A stretch of DNA of 64,000 bases from Mimachlamys varia. Its lineage: Eukaryota; Mollusca; Bivalvia; Pectinida; Pectinidae. The position numbers and the translations under genes are program-made. Below the pieces are notes generated by a model. It was not told where the DNA came from. It did not search any database and was given only the letters and a program-made list of their open reading frames with translations. The DNA is taken from assembly GCA_947623455.1 (NCBI GenBank), contig OX392532.1, positions 26,138,792 through 26,202,791 of the forward strand. The letters run 5' to 3'. Of the stretch, positions 1-13,362 are shown piece after piece. Numbering within the stretch: the stretch's first letter is position 1; every line of letters starts with the position of its first letter.

Positions 1-2356
1 CGTTATAGACACCCGATATCATCAATACTGTACACGTTATAGACACCCAACATCATCAATACTGTACACGTTATAGACACCCAACATCATCAATACTGTA
101 CACGTTATAGACACCCAACATCATCAATACTGTACACGTTATAGACACCCAACATCATCAATACTGTACATGTTATAGACACCCAACATCATCAATACTG
201 TACACGTTATAGACACCCGATATCATCAATACTGTACACGTTATACACACCCGATATCATCAATACTGTACACGTTATAGACACCCGACATCATCAATAC
301 TTTACACGTTATAGACACCCGACATCATCAATACTGTACACGTTATAGACACCCGACATCATCAATACTGTACACGTTATAGACACCCGACATCATCAAT
401 ACTGTACACGTTATAGACACCCGACATCATCAATACTGTACACGTTATAGACACCCGACACCATCAATACTTTACACGTTATAGACACCCGACACCATCA
501 ATACTGTACACGTTATAGACACCCGACATCATCAATACTGTACACGTTATAGACACCCGACACCATCAATACTGTACACGTTATAGACACCCGACATCAT
601 CAATACTGTACACGTTATAGACACCCGACACCATCAATACTGTACACGTTATAGACACCCGACATCATCAATACTTTACACGTTATAGACACCCGACATC
701 ATCAATACTGTACACGTTATAGACACCCGACATCATCAATACTTTACACGTTATAGACACCCGACACCATCAATACTGTACACGTTATAGACACCCGACA
801 TCATCAATACTGTACACGTTATAGACACCCGACACCATCAATACTGTACACGTTATAGACACCCGACATCATTAATACTGTACACCTTATAGACACCCGA
901 CATCATCAATACTGTACACGTTATAGACACCCGATATCATCAATACTGTACACGTTATAGACACCCGACATCATCAATACTGTACACGTTATAGACACCC
1001 GACATCATCAATACTGTACACGTTATAGACACCCGACATCATCAATACTGTACACGTTATAGACACCCGACATCATCAATACTGTACACGTTATAGACAC
1101 CCGACATCATCAATACTGTACACGTTATATACACCCGACATCATCAATACTGTACATGTTATAGACACCCGACATCATCAATACTGTACACGTTATAGAT
1201 ACCCGACATCATCAATACTGTACACGTTATAGACACCGTCATCATCAATACTGTACACGTTATATACACCCGACATCATCAATACTGTACATGTTATAGA
1301 CACCCGACATCATCAATACTGTACACGTTATAGACACCCGTCATCATCAATACTGTACACGTTATAAACACCTGACATCATCAATACTGTACACGTTATA
1401 GACACCCGACATCATCAATACTGTACACGTTATAGACACCCAACATCATCAATACTGTACACGTTATAGACACCCGACATCATCAATACTGTACATGTTA
1501 TAGACACCCGTCATCATCAATACTGTACACGTTATAAACACCTGACATCATCAATACTGTACACGTTATAGACACCCGACATCATCAATACTGTACACGT
1601 TATAGACACCCGACATCATCAATACTGTACACGTTATAGACACCCGACATCATCAATACTGTACACGTTATAGACACCCGACATCATCAATACTGTACAC
1701 GTTATAGACACCCGACATCATCAATACTGTACACGTTATAGACACCCAACATCATCAATACTGTACACGTTATAGACACCCGACATCATCAATACTGTAC
1801 ACGTTATAGACACCCGACATCATCAATACTGTACATGTTATAGACACCCGACATCATCAATACTGTACACGTCATAGACACCCGACATCATCAATACTGT
1901 ACATGTTATAGACACCGGACATCATCAATACTGTACACGTCATAGACACCCGACATCATCAATACTGTACACGTCATAGACACCCGACATCATCAATACT
2001 GTACATGTTATAGACACCCGACATCATCAATACTGTACATGTTATAGACACCCGACATCATCAATACTGTACACGTTATAGACACCCGACATCATCAATA
2101 CTGTACACGTTATAGACACCCGACATCATCAATACTGTACACGTTATAGACACCCAACATCATCAATACTTTACACGTTATAGACACCCAACATCATCAA
2201 TACTGTACACGTTATAGACACCGGACATCATCAATACTGTACACGTTATAGACACCCGACATCATCAATACTTTACACGCTATAGACACCGGACATCATC
2301 AATACTGTACACGTTATAGACACCCGACATCATCAATACTTTACACGCTATAAACA
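1..2356. repeat. 34-bp satellite array, about 69 copies
   Basis: A head-to-tail array with a 34-bp period whose unit begins cgttatagacaccc and ends catcaatactgtaca. It runs from the first base, so its left end lies outside the window. Copies differ mostly by single substitutions (cccgacatc, cccaacatc, cccgatatc, cgtcatag) and a few 1-2 base deletions, for example near 1234. Variants are intermixed rather than graded, which suggests homogenisation by unequal exchange. The last units (about 2276-2356) carry acgctata and fade into unique AT-rich DNA. The period is not a multiple of three and no long frame is present. Confidence 0.97.
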
Positions 2357-3962
2357 CATATATACATGTTTATATAGCAAAGAAGTTGTTGGATGCATTT
2401 TGTTTCACTTTTGACATAGTCTCTAATTAATATTTACATTTCATCAGGGAGATTAATTGAATGATTTATTTTTGTGTTGCCCAAGTGATCAAATTTGTAT
2501 GTAGGCACCTAATGCTTCTTATTGAAAATAGATGAGAGGTTTGTTGATCTAACTGAAGGAGTGTAAACTTTAGTCAAGCATATGTGTGTGTGTGTATGTA
2601 TGTAAAAATGTAATTAAACAAACGTATGAGTAATAGACATGTCACGTGACTGGCTTAGCACTTCATTTCGGTGTATTACGTCACAAACTTGAGTGTCATA
2701 GTATTATGCACTTAGTAACACGTGCTTGTAAGTGGGCGGTTCGTCGTTACACGAGGTTTTAGCAATAGCCTCGGATCGTTGTGCTATTGTTTCAGATACT
2801 AAGAAAGGCTGTGATTTACTATGTGACGAATACACTGTTAAGTTAATGTGTATATTTATTCGGTGTTTAAGTAATGTGCCAATGCTATGTAATGATTTTA
2901 AAGTTGTTTGGTAATATTGAGTTATTTTGTTGGTAAGATTTTCGAAGTTTGATGGGGTTTTTTTGTAATTTTTGGTAAAATTATGATATTTTTTTTGGTG
3001 TTTTCGTGAAATGTTGTGTAATTCTTGAGAGAGTAATATGAAAGTGTCTTTATTTGATGTAATCGGTAAAGTGGTATGTCTATTCAGTGAATGTCTGTCA
3101 ATTTATGTGTCATTATTTGGTGAATGTCGGTAAAGTTGTGTCATTATTTGGTGAATGTCGGTAAAATTGTATGCCATTATTTGATGAATGTCGGTCAAGT
3201 TGTTTGTAATTATGATTTTTTAGGAAACATAACACGTGCTGGTTATGACCTCCTGTCCAAAGGTCAAGGACGCGCGGTACTTCGCATTTCATTCAGAGTT
3301 TTTGTATGTTTGTCCGTATAAATTGTGTCTTTATGACGTAAATACGTAAACTGGCTATTAGAGGTCCTAAAGAACAACACAATAGAAACAGCTATCTTGC
3401 TACCTTGCGAAATACCTGTACGAAGTCGCCCAACACCAGGTGTATAAATGGTCTGTCAGAGCAAAAATTAGCTATTTAATCATCTTTAATTACGGGTTAA
3501 AACATTGTGACTTTTTGTCCGTTACCTCTAGTCTGTGTACGAATACACGCGTGTTATCGTCGGTTACAATCCCACACTAGTCCAAATCCTGGTGTATGCA
3601 GCGATGTATATGACACCGGTTGGTGTTTAAATGATGTCTTTGTTAGCCTAAAAGATTGATGGTTTCAATTTTATTATTCCCTACTTTTTTATTTAACAGA
3701 ACAAACAATGTCCGTGAAATCATCGTCTGCACTCGCGTTTTACTATCACCATTATACATGTAGCAGGACAGGTGGTGCATTGTGTGACACGGGGAGGGGT
3801 TCACATTACAGACAGTAAGTGACGTCACACAAACATGTGCACTCGTTATGTAAGAGGAAAGTGCAAGGGCAGACAACTAGTGACGTCAAAACATACATGT
3901 TCACTTGGTACATTTAGTGATGTCATGTATAATCAGACATAATGTGGTATGGGGAGGAGATG
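2357..3962. other. Gene-free AT-rich stretch with a short degenerate repeat
   Basis: No gene is recognised. At about 3075-3205 there are three to four imperfect copies of a unit of about 31-33 bp built on cattatttggtgaatgtcgg. A short TG run lies near 2583. The small open frames here (60-77 codons) have no recognisable motif. Confidence 0.6.
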
Positions 3963-3996
3963 TGTGTGTGTGTGCGGGGGGAGGGGGGGGGGGTGT
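3963..3996. repeat. TG microsatellite followed by G run
   Basis: A short (tg)n tract runs directly into a purine stretch dominated by G. It is simple-sequence DNA with no associated gene. Confidence 0.8.
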
Positions 3997-4039
3997 CGTG
4001 TGACATATTTAGGGTACAGGACGACTTGGTGACGACAAG

Positions 4040-4860
4040 GTGATCATCTATAAAGAAGGAATTGGTGATTGTGAATACAAAGACAGGGCCAGGGAATCAT
4101 CTACAGAGGGAATTGGTGATTGCTATTGCATGGCAATACATGGTGATGGTGATTGTTATTGCATGGCAATGTATGGTGATGGTGATTGCTATTGCATGGC
4201 AATACATGGTGATGGTGATTGCTATTGCACGGCAATACATGGTGATGGTGATTGATATTGCATGGTAATACATGGTGATGGTGATTGCTATTGCATGGCA
4301 ATACATGGTGATGGTGATTGATATTATGCAATACATGGAAACGGCTAGGGGAGATTTACAGAAGAAATTTGTGAGTGTGATTAAAGGGAAAGATCATGGG
4401 CATTTTTTCAAATGGAATTGGTGATTGTGAATAAATGAAAAGGGCCAGTGATCTTTCTCCAGAGGAAATGTATGATTGTGAATATAGGGAAGGGGCCAAG
4501 GGACATCTACAGAGGACATTGGTGATTGTGATTAAATTTAAAGGGCCAAGGGACATTTACAGGAGACATTGGTGATTGTGGTTAAATTTAAAGGGCCAAG
4601 GGACATTTACAATAGACATTGGTGATTGTGGTTAAATTTAAAGGGCCAATGGACATCTACAGAGGACATTGGTGATTGTGGTTAAATTTAAAGGGCCAAG
4701 GGACATTTACAGGAGACATTGGTGATTGTGGTTAAATCTAAAGGGCCAAGGGACATTTACAATAGAAATTGGTGAGTGTAAATAAATGAAAAAGGGCCAT
4801 TGATCTTCTTCAAAGGGGAATTGTTGATTATAAATAAATGGAAAGGGGCAGGTAGCCATG
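4040..4860. repeat. Compound minisatellite with 33-bp and 50-bp sub-arrays
   Basis: About 4107-4333 is a 33-bp array whose unit contains attgctattgcatggcaata. Because 33 is divisible by three it opens frames on both strands; these are not genes. About 4490-4790 is a 50-bp array whose unit contains aagggccaagggacatttac followed by ggtgattgtggttaaa. Flanking degenerate copies carry the same attggtgattgtg core, so the whole tract appears to derive from one ancestral repeat that expanded with two periods. Confidence 0.9.
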
Positions 4861-5814
4861 TACATTGGTAGTATGGTAATGGATGGACGAGGACATGACT
4901 AACTAAACTGAAAGTGATGTGGTGAGTCTGGTACGACAGTGTTCATTGAATATGACGCCATTCGAGTTGCGTCCCCTTCTTATGTACCGGAAGTCAGTGG
5001 CTTAATAACTCTTATCCTCTTAGGCCATTCGGTGAGTGAGTAGGTCAGGAAAAGCTTAGATATACATAAGACTTCCGGAACCTCAAAGACACGAGTGCGT
5101 CCGGAACTCCTCAGAAACGTACGTCCGGAGCTCCACTGGCCAAGATATAGAGTCCGTCCAGGACTTATCTTACTTCCGGCATATACATACATGTACAGTA
5201 TGTATAAACAAGAAAACAAAATCCATTCCTCAAACTTTCTAACAGGTTTATCCTATATTTGATATTAAATATCTCCTTTCTAAACGACCGTTATAAAAAC
5301 GATGAACTTACAACTATATATGACCGTCCGTCTGGCACGTCATGTGTGCTATCGTTCAAGCAACGTGCAATAACCCCACCCTTCAAGGAAACTACAAAAA
5401 TGCTTCCCGGTTTTGCAGAAATTAAGTCCCGTAAACGAAACCCGAATTCTCTTTACGTTGTTTAAGTGATTGTGATACTCTGTACAAGGAAATGCTGATA
5501 CATTGTGAATGTGCAGGACCCGGTAAATCCCCTACACTGTAGGCTCCGTGAATACCTTTTTTTAAGCCATTCAGAATGTGTCCGGTTGACAGGTAGAAAA
5601 AGAAGTAGGTCCTGTTCACACCATTCACAGGTTAAGTTACACCTCACATCGTCACAGCCTCGCATATACTAGTATTCTTTATAATAAATATACGTCATAT
5701 GTACATGATATAGTGTTAGTATGTACTGGGGGATCCCCTAAAGAAAACATCACAAACATCCATTTATCCGGTTGGGAGAAATAACCTTTTACTACATGTA
5801 GTTGAATCGTGCGT
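4861..5814. other. No gene seen
   Basis: Mixed unique sequence. Around 5080-5170 the motif tccgga recurs several times (acttccgga, cgtccgga), a small degenerate repeat. No coding exon or RNA gene is recognisable. Confidence 0.5.
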
Positions 5815-5942
5815 TGGAGCGGTTGTCAGACTTGCCACGGGTCGGTTTTTTTCTGGGTATTCCGGTTTTCCTTCCCTTTCAAAACCTATCACTTCTTTAA
5901 ATCACCATAGCTAGTAATAGGACGTAAATCGACAAAACTAAA
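5815..5942 (+). mobile_element. 5'-truncated tRNA-derived SINE (body and 3' part)
   Basis: The segment matches by eye the body of the full SINEs at 12137 and 24403: a cgggtcggttttt block, a tattccggttttcc block, a ccaaaacctatcac-like block and the terminal aataggacgtaaa. The tRNA-like head is missing, as expected for a 5'-truncated retrotransposed copy. It is more diverged than the other copies, so probably older. Confidence 0.65.
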
Positions 5943-5991
5943 GCTTTCGGTGGGATGATAATATAATCAGCAGGCCCCAAACTTATTGCTT

Positions 5992-6190
5992 CCAGGCCCT
6001 GGTTTCATCAACATTCCGTAACTTAAGGAAAGTCCTTAACTTAAACATCGACATAAGAAAACATTACAGAATTTAAGGAAAAAATCCTTATTTGAGGAAC
6101 TTTCCTTAAATTCTGTAATGCTTTCCTATGGGAATTTTTAAGTTAAGGAGTTTCCTTAAGTTAAGTAACGTTGATGAAACCGGGACCTGG
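5992..6190. mobile_element. Palindromic MITE-like element, about 199 bp
   Basis: The left end ccaggccctggtttcatcaa and the reverse complement of the right end (ccaggtcccggtttcatcaa) are near-identical. The inverted match continues inward through the aacttaagga and ttaaggaaa blocks and the acattacagaa / ttctgtaatg pair. There is no coding capacity. The structure is that of a non-autonomous foldback or MITE element; no target-site duplication is obvious. Confidence 0.8.
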
Positions 6191-7418
6191 ATGTTTTATT
6201 TTATTAGAAGAAAAGCATAACGTTTCCGATATAAGGTATAGAACAGTCTCTTCATGTCATTTGAATTAGTATAATTGGGTCTGTTGTTGTTTCATCAATA
6301 GCCGCTTTTGCATCATTTCAGCAAATAGAACATGTAATTCACAGGCTCAAAATACCAGGAAACAATAAATTATGACGTCATGATAAGCTTCATATAGAAG
6401 GAAGGCGAATTACAGCTTAAATATGTCAGATGATTCTATTGAAATCTTAGGGGGAGATGAATAATTACACACACATCCCCCCCCCGCCCTTTCTCTTCCT
6501 TTCCTCCGTGATGATTTAGCAGGAAACCCTTGGGGGTTGACCTTTTGTTTGTCTACCCTCGACAGGGTCTAATCCCTCGGGTTGAAGAGTTCTCTATCAC
6601 ATCGTAAAGATTATTGTAGATGTATAGGTAAAGATTATACATCTATCATCCATAGGTTAGAGAAATACAAACACATACCTGGCGATCTCTGGGTGCAAAG
6701 TCTACGTCTATGTTAAAGAGTTCATGTGTAACTCTGAAAGTGTAGATATATGACTTAACTAAGATGTAACTTCTCTATAGGTATTATCATGATCAGCGAG
6801 GAAACTAATTATTCCACATGAACGATGCTCACTGAAGCAGAACGTCCCTCGGTGTGAATAAACGTGTATATATTTAGAAATAAATGTAATGATACCCATT
6901 TTTTTCCTTTTTTTTTTTTCTTTTTGAGATTTCGTGATTATGGAGTTCGGGTTCGTGTATTATGTTTGATACTGCGCATCCTTGTATCGCTGTCTCCGTG
7001 AGGGAGAAACTGCTTTTTATTTCTCAGATGAACTAAACAGGTAAAATATATATTTCAGGATCTTCGTACCATACACTACAAAATAAACATGCCTTGTTGG
7101 AATTTATGAATATGTTGGAAATGAAATAAACAAAATATGTTCAAAACACGTGTATTGAGTGTGAAACATTCTACAGGACCGGGAACTGACCCTGATTCCA
7201 TTTTCAACGTTACAATGGACCAGGTTTCGAGTCTGTTATACAATCGCCCGATCGAGCTTCCATGGTAACGAAATTACACCACCACCACCACAGCGCCCCC
7301 CCCCCTCCCTCCCTTACCTACAGGAAAAGTGTAACCGAATATTAAGAAAAACGGCAGCGAATCTTAATCAACGTTGGTAGTGTACATATACTACCAATCA
7401 AGCATTCTAAAGAACAGA
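6191..7418. other. No gene seen
   Basis: Unique AT-rich DNA with short homopolymers (C runs near 6478 and 7300, T runs near 6901-6920) and a CAC trinucleotide patch near 7277. No coding or RNA feature can be supported. Confidence 0.5.
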
Positions 7419-7534
7419 CCAGGCCCAAAGATCATGAAACACTTTTTAGTCTAAATTTGTCTGAAGTTTTTACTTAGCCAATCACGTACAAAAAGTAACG
7501 TCATACCTGATTGTTTCATGATCTCGGGGCCAGG
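7419..7534. mobile_element. Short MITE-like element with TIRs
   Basis: The left end ccaggcccaaagatcatgaa is matched by the right end ttcatgatctcggggccagg read in reverse complement. Inner arms (actttttagt, aaaagtaacgt) pair weakly. At about 116 bp and without coding capacity it looks like a small non-autonomous palindromic element, distinct from the 5992 element except for the shared ccaggccc terminus. Confidence 0.7.
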
Positions 7535-7904
7535 ACATTTTCTACCAGTGACGTTTTAGCGTCATACCTTACCGTACACGTATTTAAAGAACGCTTAATC
7601 AACAAACTTAAGATTAAAATAATCGTCGAATAATCACTGAAGAGAGATATAGTTCAAGACAAGCTCTACTGAATAAGAAAAACATATATCATGATCATAT
7701 CTGAATATATCAATCAAATTAGCTTCATATCAGACATTTTGTATGCGTCATTTTCGTGATATTACATTCGTATTTGTATCATATCTTTGTGTTAAAGCTT
7801 CGAAATCACGATGTGTAGTTCAAGATTGATAAAATTTATTTCAGATCTAGATAAACCCTCAGCCTATACGAGCCTTCGGGCATAAAGATTTTACAACTTC
7901 TATT

Positions 7905-8090
7905 TATCATTCTTATTGGTCTTGATGTTAGCCTGGGTTGGGTCTTGTTGTCGGTGGAAACCGGACTACCCGGAGAAAACCCGCGTTTTCGGGCAGGTGA
8001 CCCTATTCCTTTTCACATCTGATTTGGGAATCGAACCGTGGTCGCCTTGACGTTATCCAATGCACCACCCGACCCGCAACATATCACACT
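7905..8090 (-). mobile_element. tRNA-derived SINE-like copy, second family
   Basis: Read on the minus strand, the segment has a B-box-like ggttcgattccc with an upstream ggtggtgcattggataacg resembling a tRNA D-arm region. A body containing cccgaaaacgcgggttttct and ccggtttccacc follows. The layout matches the copies at 15410-15555 and 17086-17230, which also carry the cagtggatagcg and aggttttct blocks. It is degenerate, and its exact ends cannot be fixed by eye. Confidence 0.55.
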
Positions 8091-10639
8091 TACACGAGGT
8101 AATGGTATATCTTTTCGAAAAACACTTTTGTGATTTGGCTCAAAACATTTAAACAACAATTTAAAATTGTAAATCATCTCAATCCTTGAGGAAAAGAAAT
8201 AGCTAGAGCTCGTGGACATAGAACTTTGTGAACTCTTAATAAATTCGCGATCGCGTAAATTTCGTGGATTCCGAATGATATGCAGGCACTTTCTCTATCA
8301 GCGCAATCATCTTCCGCCTTACCCTCTTACCGTCCTATCCCTTACACGTGTTCAGAACTCTAGATCTACAGATATAATCTCGTCAGTACAGATTCTTTAC
8401 TAATGCTCAATAGAAATATTTTGTATACACTTGCCGCGTTCCATTAAAATCGTGTAGCGATGTTTGGTATGTTTGTCGCGGAAGTCTTCCGCATTTTAGC
8501 ATTACCTACTTACCCCTTTTAGAATTAACATGCCCATTCCATCATAAGGAAAGGTTCAATAGTGAATTTAGGGTTGAATAGGCCAAACTCTCTGCTTTGT
8601 ACCCCTCCCCCCTCTGCTCATACCCCCCCCCCCCCCCCCCCCCGCTCCCCCCATCCCCACAATTTTTTTTTTTCATTTTCAGTTCTTTCTGACGTAAGGA
8701 CAGCAAAATCGACGCATGTCAACATTTACCGATACATTTCAAAGCATCTTTTTATCAACAAGCTTATATTGTTTTAAGATTAATATCTTTATATTAAGAT
8801 TATGCTTGTGTTTACTGATAGTCCCGGGATGAACAGAACTTCCCGTTGTAAAATTGTCATATATATCAGCTGTCAATATTTACCAGCGCGCTGTGATGCT
8901 TGGTTTTATTACATTCCTCGTTCAATGGTTTATAGAGTCACTCGATTTTATTGTCTGTTTGTGTAGGATTACACTGGGTTTGATATAGATACATCTGCCT
9001 TCTTACAACTTGTCTGTCGAAATATTTGTCAGGTTTAAAATCCAAATTCAACATCTAAAGAAACATACTGTTAGCTGAAATATCATATTCCTTATTTAGA
9101 AATCACAGACAAAAATCTCTTTGATAAGCCACCGTGTATTTTTCAAAGTAAAATACATAAAAAGTGTTTTGATGAATTCCTTGCTCGTGTTATTTGTTTT
9201 ACCTTTTGAGATGACCCAACTCGCCACTTCCGGTGTCTGGTCAGCGGAAATGAGAATGACATCCATTTGACGGTTTAGAGTTTCCCCGTTTTATAATTGA
9301 GGGTCTAGATGATGACCAACCACCCCTGTCAATATCTAATTATTTCATTAGACAAGCATCACGTGTAACTAAAGGTCACTTCCACTATTATCTGTAATCT
9401 CTAGTGACGTCACGTTTCGGTACTTTCTAGTATGTGTGCGCTAGGCCTATATCTTATGAGATTAGATTCCAGATATTTCTAGTGTTGAAATTCAATCTCT
9501 TTAAGAAGATGTCTCAACAATGTCCTACAGTTATGTTATGTAAGGTGCCAATTCCGGGTTTAGCCATATCTAGTATCACCTGTTGATATCTTTTGCCTTG
9601 ACGTTTCAAATATTTCTAGTACTACATTCTACGTACATTGTATAAAGCATTTCTTATGGAATGATAAACCATCAATTTCTTATAAGATGATGTGTCAACA
9701 ATTCAAGCAAGTATATTGAAGTGTATTGTCTAATTGTGAAATTAGCTTGCAACACTTTCTGGCATTATTATTTGTAGGGTGTCGTGTTAGCTAATTGTTG
9801 ATGACTTCTTTTACACCTCTGATACGCTTGAGCTGCCTTAGTTGATATCAGCAAACATATTTCATCTTGTGTGAAATTGTTCCATCATCTTCTAAGTTCT
9901 GACAATCTTTATGTAGCATATCTTTGTCTTATGAGAGAATGTCCCGCAATTTGATTAACATAATAGTTGTCTTTTCGAATAAATATTAACAAGCAGACGT
10001 TCAATATATCTTTTTTTATGTCAATGTACCTCACACTGTTCAAGATGTCTTGCTTGATCTCACCATGTGAATTTTAAATATCTCGTTTGGCTATAGTGTA
10101 CAAGACATCTTGTTTGATCTCTATTTACAAAACGTCGTTCTGCATAATAGCATATATGTGACCTATATTTTCAAAACGCTGACCAAAGTACCTCATGTGA
10201 ACTTTCCCTGAAAATATAGGGTGTGAAAATACAATCTCTGTATACATTATGTTTGTCGCCTGAGTATTAACAATGTCATATTTATTGACGTTCTTTGTGA
10301 ACAACATTTCATATACTTGTTTCACGAAAAAGACAGATAGCCAGTCATTTACACTATATTAGTGTATATTATGTCAAATTTTATTTCTTTGCTATATTAC
10401 AATGTAGCATTTATGTATATTTGACTTATAAGTGCTTTAATCAACTCAACAGCAGCACCTGTGTGATATGCAGGTGTTCAATATCAATAAATAGTATAAT
10501 TTTATTATTTTGGTAAATGTGATACAAGTTGTATATGCCACTATGTGCTGCTGTGTTATTCACGTATAACCCAAATATTTTACTTACATTGTTGTAATTT
10601 CATACTAGTTTGTATGTGATAGTGTACAGTTTTGCATGT

Positions 10640-10785
10640 CTCTATGTATTTTGTTAATTACCTTGTTTTATGTTTGCGTTTTACTATGTTTGTCGCAGAA
10701 ATAGCGCTACAGCGCTAATGTTGCTTGTTTTATATATGCGACTTTAAATAAAGCTTCTTGTATCTTGTATCTTGTCACTATACCT
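10640..10785 (+). mobile_element. Possible 3' end of a non-LTR retroelement
   Basis: The sequence ends in ctttaaataaagcttcttg followed by short tandem copies of tatcttg. A terminal short tandem repeat after an AATAAA-like signal is typical of the 3' end of some non-LTR retrotransposons or SINEs. No reverse transcriptase frame is present, so at most this is a severely 5'-truncated copy. The left boundary is a guess. Confidence 0.4.
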
Positions 10786-11329
10786 GTGGTGTTCCCGTCT
10801 GTAGCCCCGGACTCTTTGCACTGTAATATAAGTATATTGGTGTTAGATGTATACGGGTAATGGTACAGGTATATATTACCTTTGTGTGACCTACATTACG
10901 TATAGAACATAGGCATTGTTTACCTGTGCCTTTATACCTTTCACATGATACCTTCACTTTTAATTCTATCTAAGGTAACATCACATACACACATATATAT
11001 ATTAAACCCGACAACTATACTGGGGTAATTTAGATAGCCGTCTCCTTGGTAACTCAGTAAATACTCCGGGACCACGCCCCGTCCTTCACGTATCTAGTAT
11101 ATGCGGGGGAGGGCGTGGACGCCACACGATCGTCTTCACCGACATTTCCACACTCATGTTGTGAATTTACGTTTAAAAATTTCTCCTTCCTATTACTTTC
11201 CCGATCAACGTTTTGTCAATGTTTACATATTTGTCTGAAGCAAATTAAAAATATGACTCCTATTTCAATTTGTATAATTACATGTAATGACTGTTGTATA
11301 GCAGATGGAATGTATTTATAAAAAAAATT

Positions 11330-11847
11330 GAGTCATCTATCATAATTTCAGACCATGAAATTGAACCCTAGATACGTAATTTTATTTGTGAACATAATTG
11401 CTTTTTGAATATAACTAGCTCAGCAATTCTTGCTGCGAGCACATCTTTATACGTACATCTATAAAACTGTGATATGTACCTATGCATTACCACAGACGTT
11501 TAACTGGTATTACTATGGTATAACAGACGAAAAACTTGTTATTTGTCAACAAAATGAGACTTCTAAGAATCGTATATGATATTTGTTTGTTTATCACTAT
11601 TTCAGACCATGACATTGAACCCTATATACGCAATTTCATTTATGAATATAATTGGCTTTTATAATATAACTAGCTCAGCGATTCTTACTGCGAGCACACC
11701 TTTGCCGTGTATGTATAATATCTATAATTATGATATATACCTGTGTGTATATGAGAACCTTGAGTGTTACACTGTTTACCTACAGTATTATCTGATAGAG
11801 CTTTATAATACACGGTAAAATAGACCCACTCTTTATTTGTTATCAAT
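11330..11847 (+). repeat. Local direct duplication, two diverged copies of about 220-260 bp
   Basis: Copy one (about 11330-11550) and copy two (about 11583-11847) share in the same order tttcagaccatgaaattgaa / tttcagaccatgacattgaa, ataactagctcagc and ctgcgagcacac. Both end in related atttgttatc blocks. Divergence is substantial, so it is an old tandem duplication of non-coding DNA. The 80-codon frame starting in copy two is not conserved in copy one. Confidence 0.8.
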
Positions 11848-12136
11848 ATAGAGATATACCGCATGATGATCCAGAATTTTTCTTTTAGTATCTGGTCTCC
11901 GTGTATAAAGGTATCTGTTTAATATCTATATAGATGTGTAGAGCCAAAACATGTAGTCGAGCGACGTACGTACACTGACGAGTTTAATCAGGGAAGTCTT
12001 GACAAAATTGACAAATGATAAGTGTTTAAGGACGTGTTTCATTATATTCGGATTTTTTTGTTTTGTTTTAACTTTAAGGACATATTAGACCCCATTTCTA
12101 GGCAAATAAAAGATTTCAACTTCCCATTAGACGGAG

Positions 12137-12356
12137 GCCGCGGTGGACAAGTGGTTAAGGTGTCCCGATGCATTCTACCACTAGCCCTCCACCTCTGGAT
12201 CGCGAGTTCGAAACCTACGTGGGGCAGTTGCCAGGTACTGACCGTAGGTCGGTGGTTTTTCTCCGGGTACTCCGGCTTTCCTCCACCTCCAAAACATGAC
12301 ACGTCCTTAAATGACCCTGTCTGTTAAAAGGACGTAAAACAAAAAACAAACCAAAC
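12137..12356 (+). mobile_element. Full-length tRNA-derived SINE with target-site duplication
   Basis: It starts gccgcggtggacaagtggtt (an A-box-like tRNA start), has a B-box-like gcgagttcgaaacc, then the body (ggggcagttgccaggtactg, ctccggctttcctcc) and ends in ggacgtaaaacaaaa with an A-rich tail. The flanks cattagacggag (12125-12136) and cattaggcgaag (12357-12368) look like a 12-bp target-site duplication with two differences. Overlapping open frames on both strands are SINE sequence, not protein. Confidence 0.9.
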
Positions 12357-12550
12357 CATTAGGCGAAGCGGAGATGAGTAAAACCGTTGGGGGAAGAACA
12401 TGGTACCAATTGACATATTATCTGTAAATTGATTCAATATCATTATTACACGGTTGTCACTAACTCAGAACACGTAAACTGTCAACAAGCCCCGAACGGA
12501 CGTACTTGTGCTATCTGACCGGTTTTTATCTCCTACATTAATGTCACCAG

Positions 12551-12945
12551 GACTTTATGCTTACCCCAGGCGATGTTTCGTATCTCAAAAGTAGGTCACT
12601 CTGACCTACATTTTGCCCTACATCAAATAGACACCGTGTATCTCTTTCATTACTAGTCAATGGAACTTCATTCTTGGTGTATGAGTCCTATGTTGCGGTG
12701 TGTCGTGTCTCAGGAGCAAGTCACCCTGGCCTATATTTTGACCTTTGACCTATATCAAAGAAAAAGGGTGTCGTACTCGATCTCCTACACTACGAATCAC
12801 TGGAACTTCATACTTGGGGTATTGGTCCACCATGGTGAGGCGGTGACTCGTGTTTCAAATGTAGGTCACTCCGACCCATATTTTGACCTTTGCCTTGCAT
12901 CAAAAGAGGTTGTAAAGGGTCTTTCTCCAACACTACTTGTCGCTT
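12551..12945. repeat. Degenerate tandem repeat, three copies of roughly 130-150 bp
   Basis: The blocks gtttcgtatctcaaaagtag, gtcgtgtctcaggagcaag and cgtgtttcaaatgtag each precede a gtcactc...acctacattttgacc segment and then a cactact...tggaacttcat segment. That makes three imperfect copies in one orientation. The 95-codon frame spanning copies two and three is a repeat by-product. Confidence 0.75.
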
Positions 12946-13142
12946 AATTGTTATGCTCGAATTGGTTCATCTTGGCAACCAAATAATGAAACACTGAACA
13001 CAATAGATAGTAAAAGGGCAATAAATATTCACCAGATTTTTTTCTTATAAAGTTGCCCTGACACTATTTTTTCCATTTCTAGGATTAATTCCTGCACGAA
13101 TGTATCATCTGTGCATTCTTTGCATTTAATCCCACTTTGGAT

Positions 13143-13362
13143 CACAGGGACCTGATAATTTGTTACAGCTAGTTTTGGACCTAAAATAGGGTGTTTAGAG
13201 TAATTTTACACATTTGGGGGGTTAAGATCAATTTTCGATAAAAATGCCTCCTAAATGGTCATAAAAGCGAAAATTGATCTTAACCCCCCAAATGTGTATA
13301 ATTACTCTAAACACCCTATTTTAGGTCCAAAACTAGCTGTAACGAATTCTCAGGTCCCTGTG
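13143..13362. mobile_element. 220-bp palindromic MITE
   Basis: The left end cacagggacctgataattt pairs with the right end ending tcaggtccctgtg. The inverted match continues through cagctagttttggacctaaa, tagggtgtttagagtaat and ttaagatcaattttcg almost to the centre, leaving a short loop near 13240-13255. There is no coding capacity. A solitary end of the same family occurs at 19491-19524 and a relative of its central part near 21450. Confidence 0.9.

Larger units (their letters stand above)
8091..12000. other. Long gene-free stretch with minor repeats
   Basis: No coding exon is recognised in this 3.9 kb. It contains a 21-base C run (8623-8643), degenerate copies of a motif near agatatttctag / cttataagatgatgtgtcaac between about 9450 and 9990, a LINE-like 3' tail near 10785, and the 11.3-11.8 kb duplication, both listed separately. 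The open frames of 60-80 codons have no family features. Confidence 0.5.

Noticed and set aside
1..2356. Regular 34-bp repeats resembling a CRISPR array
   Set aside because: Units abut with no unique spacers, there are no cas genes, and the setting is eukaryotic.
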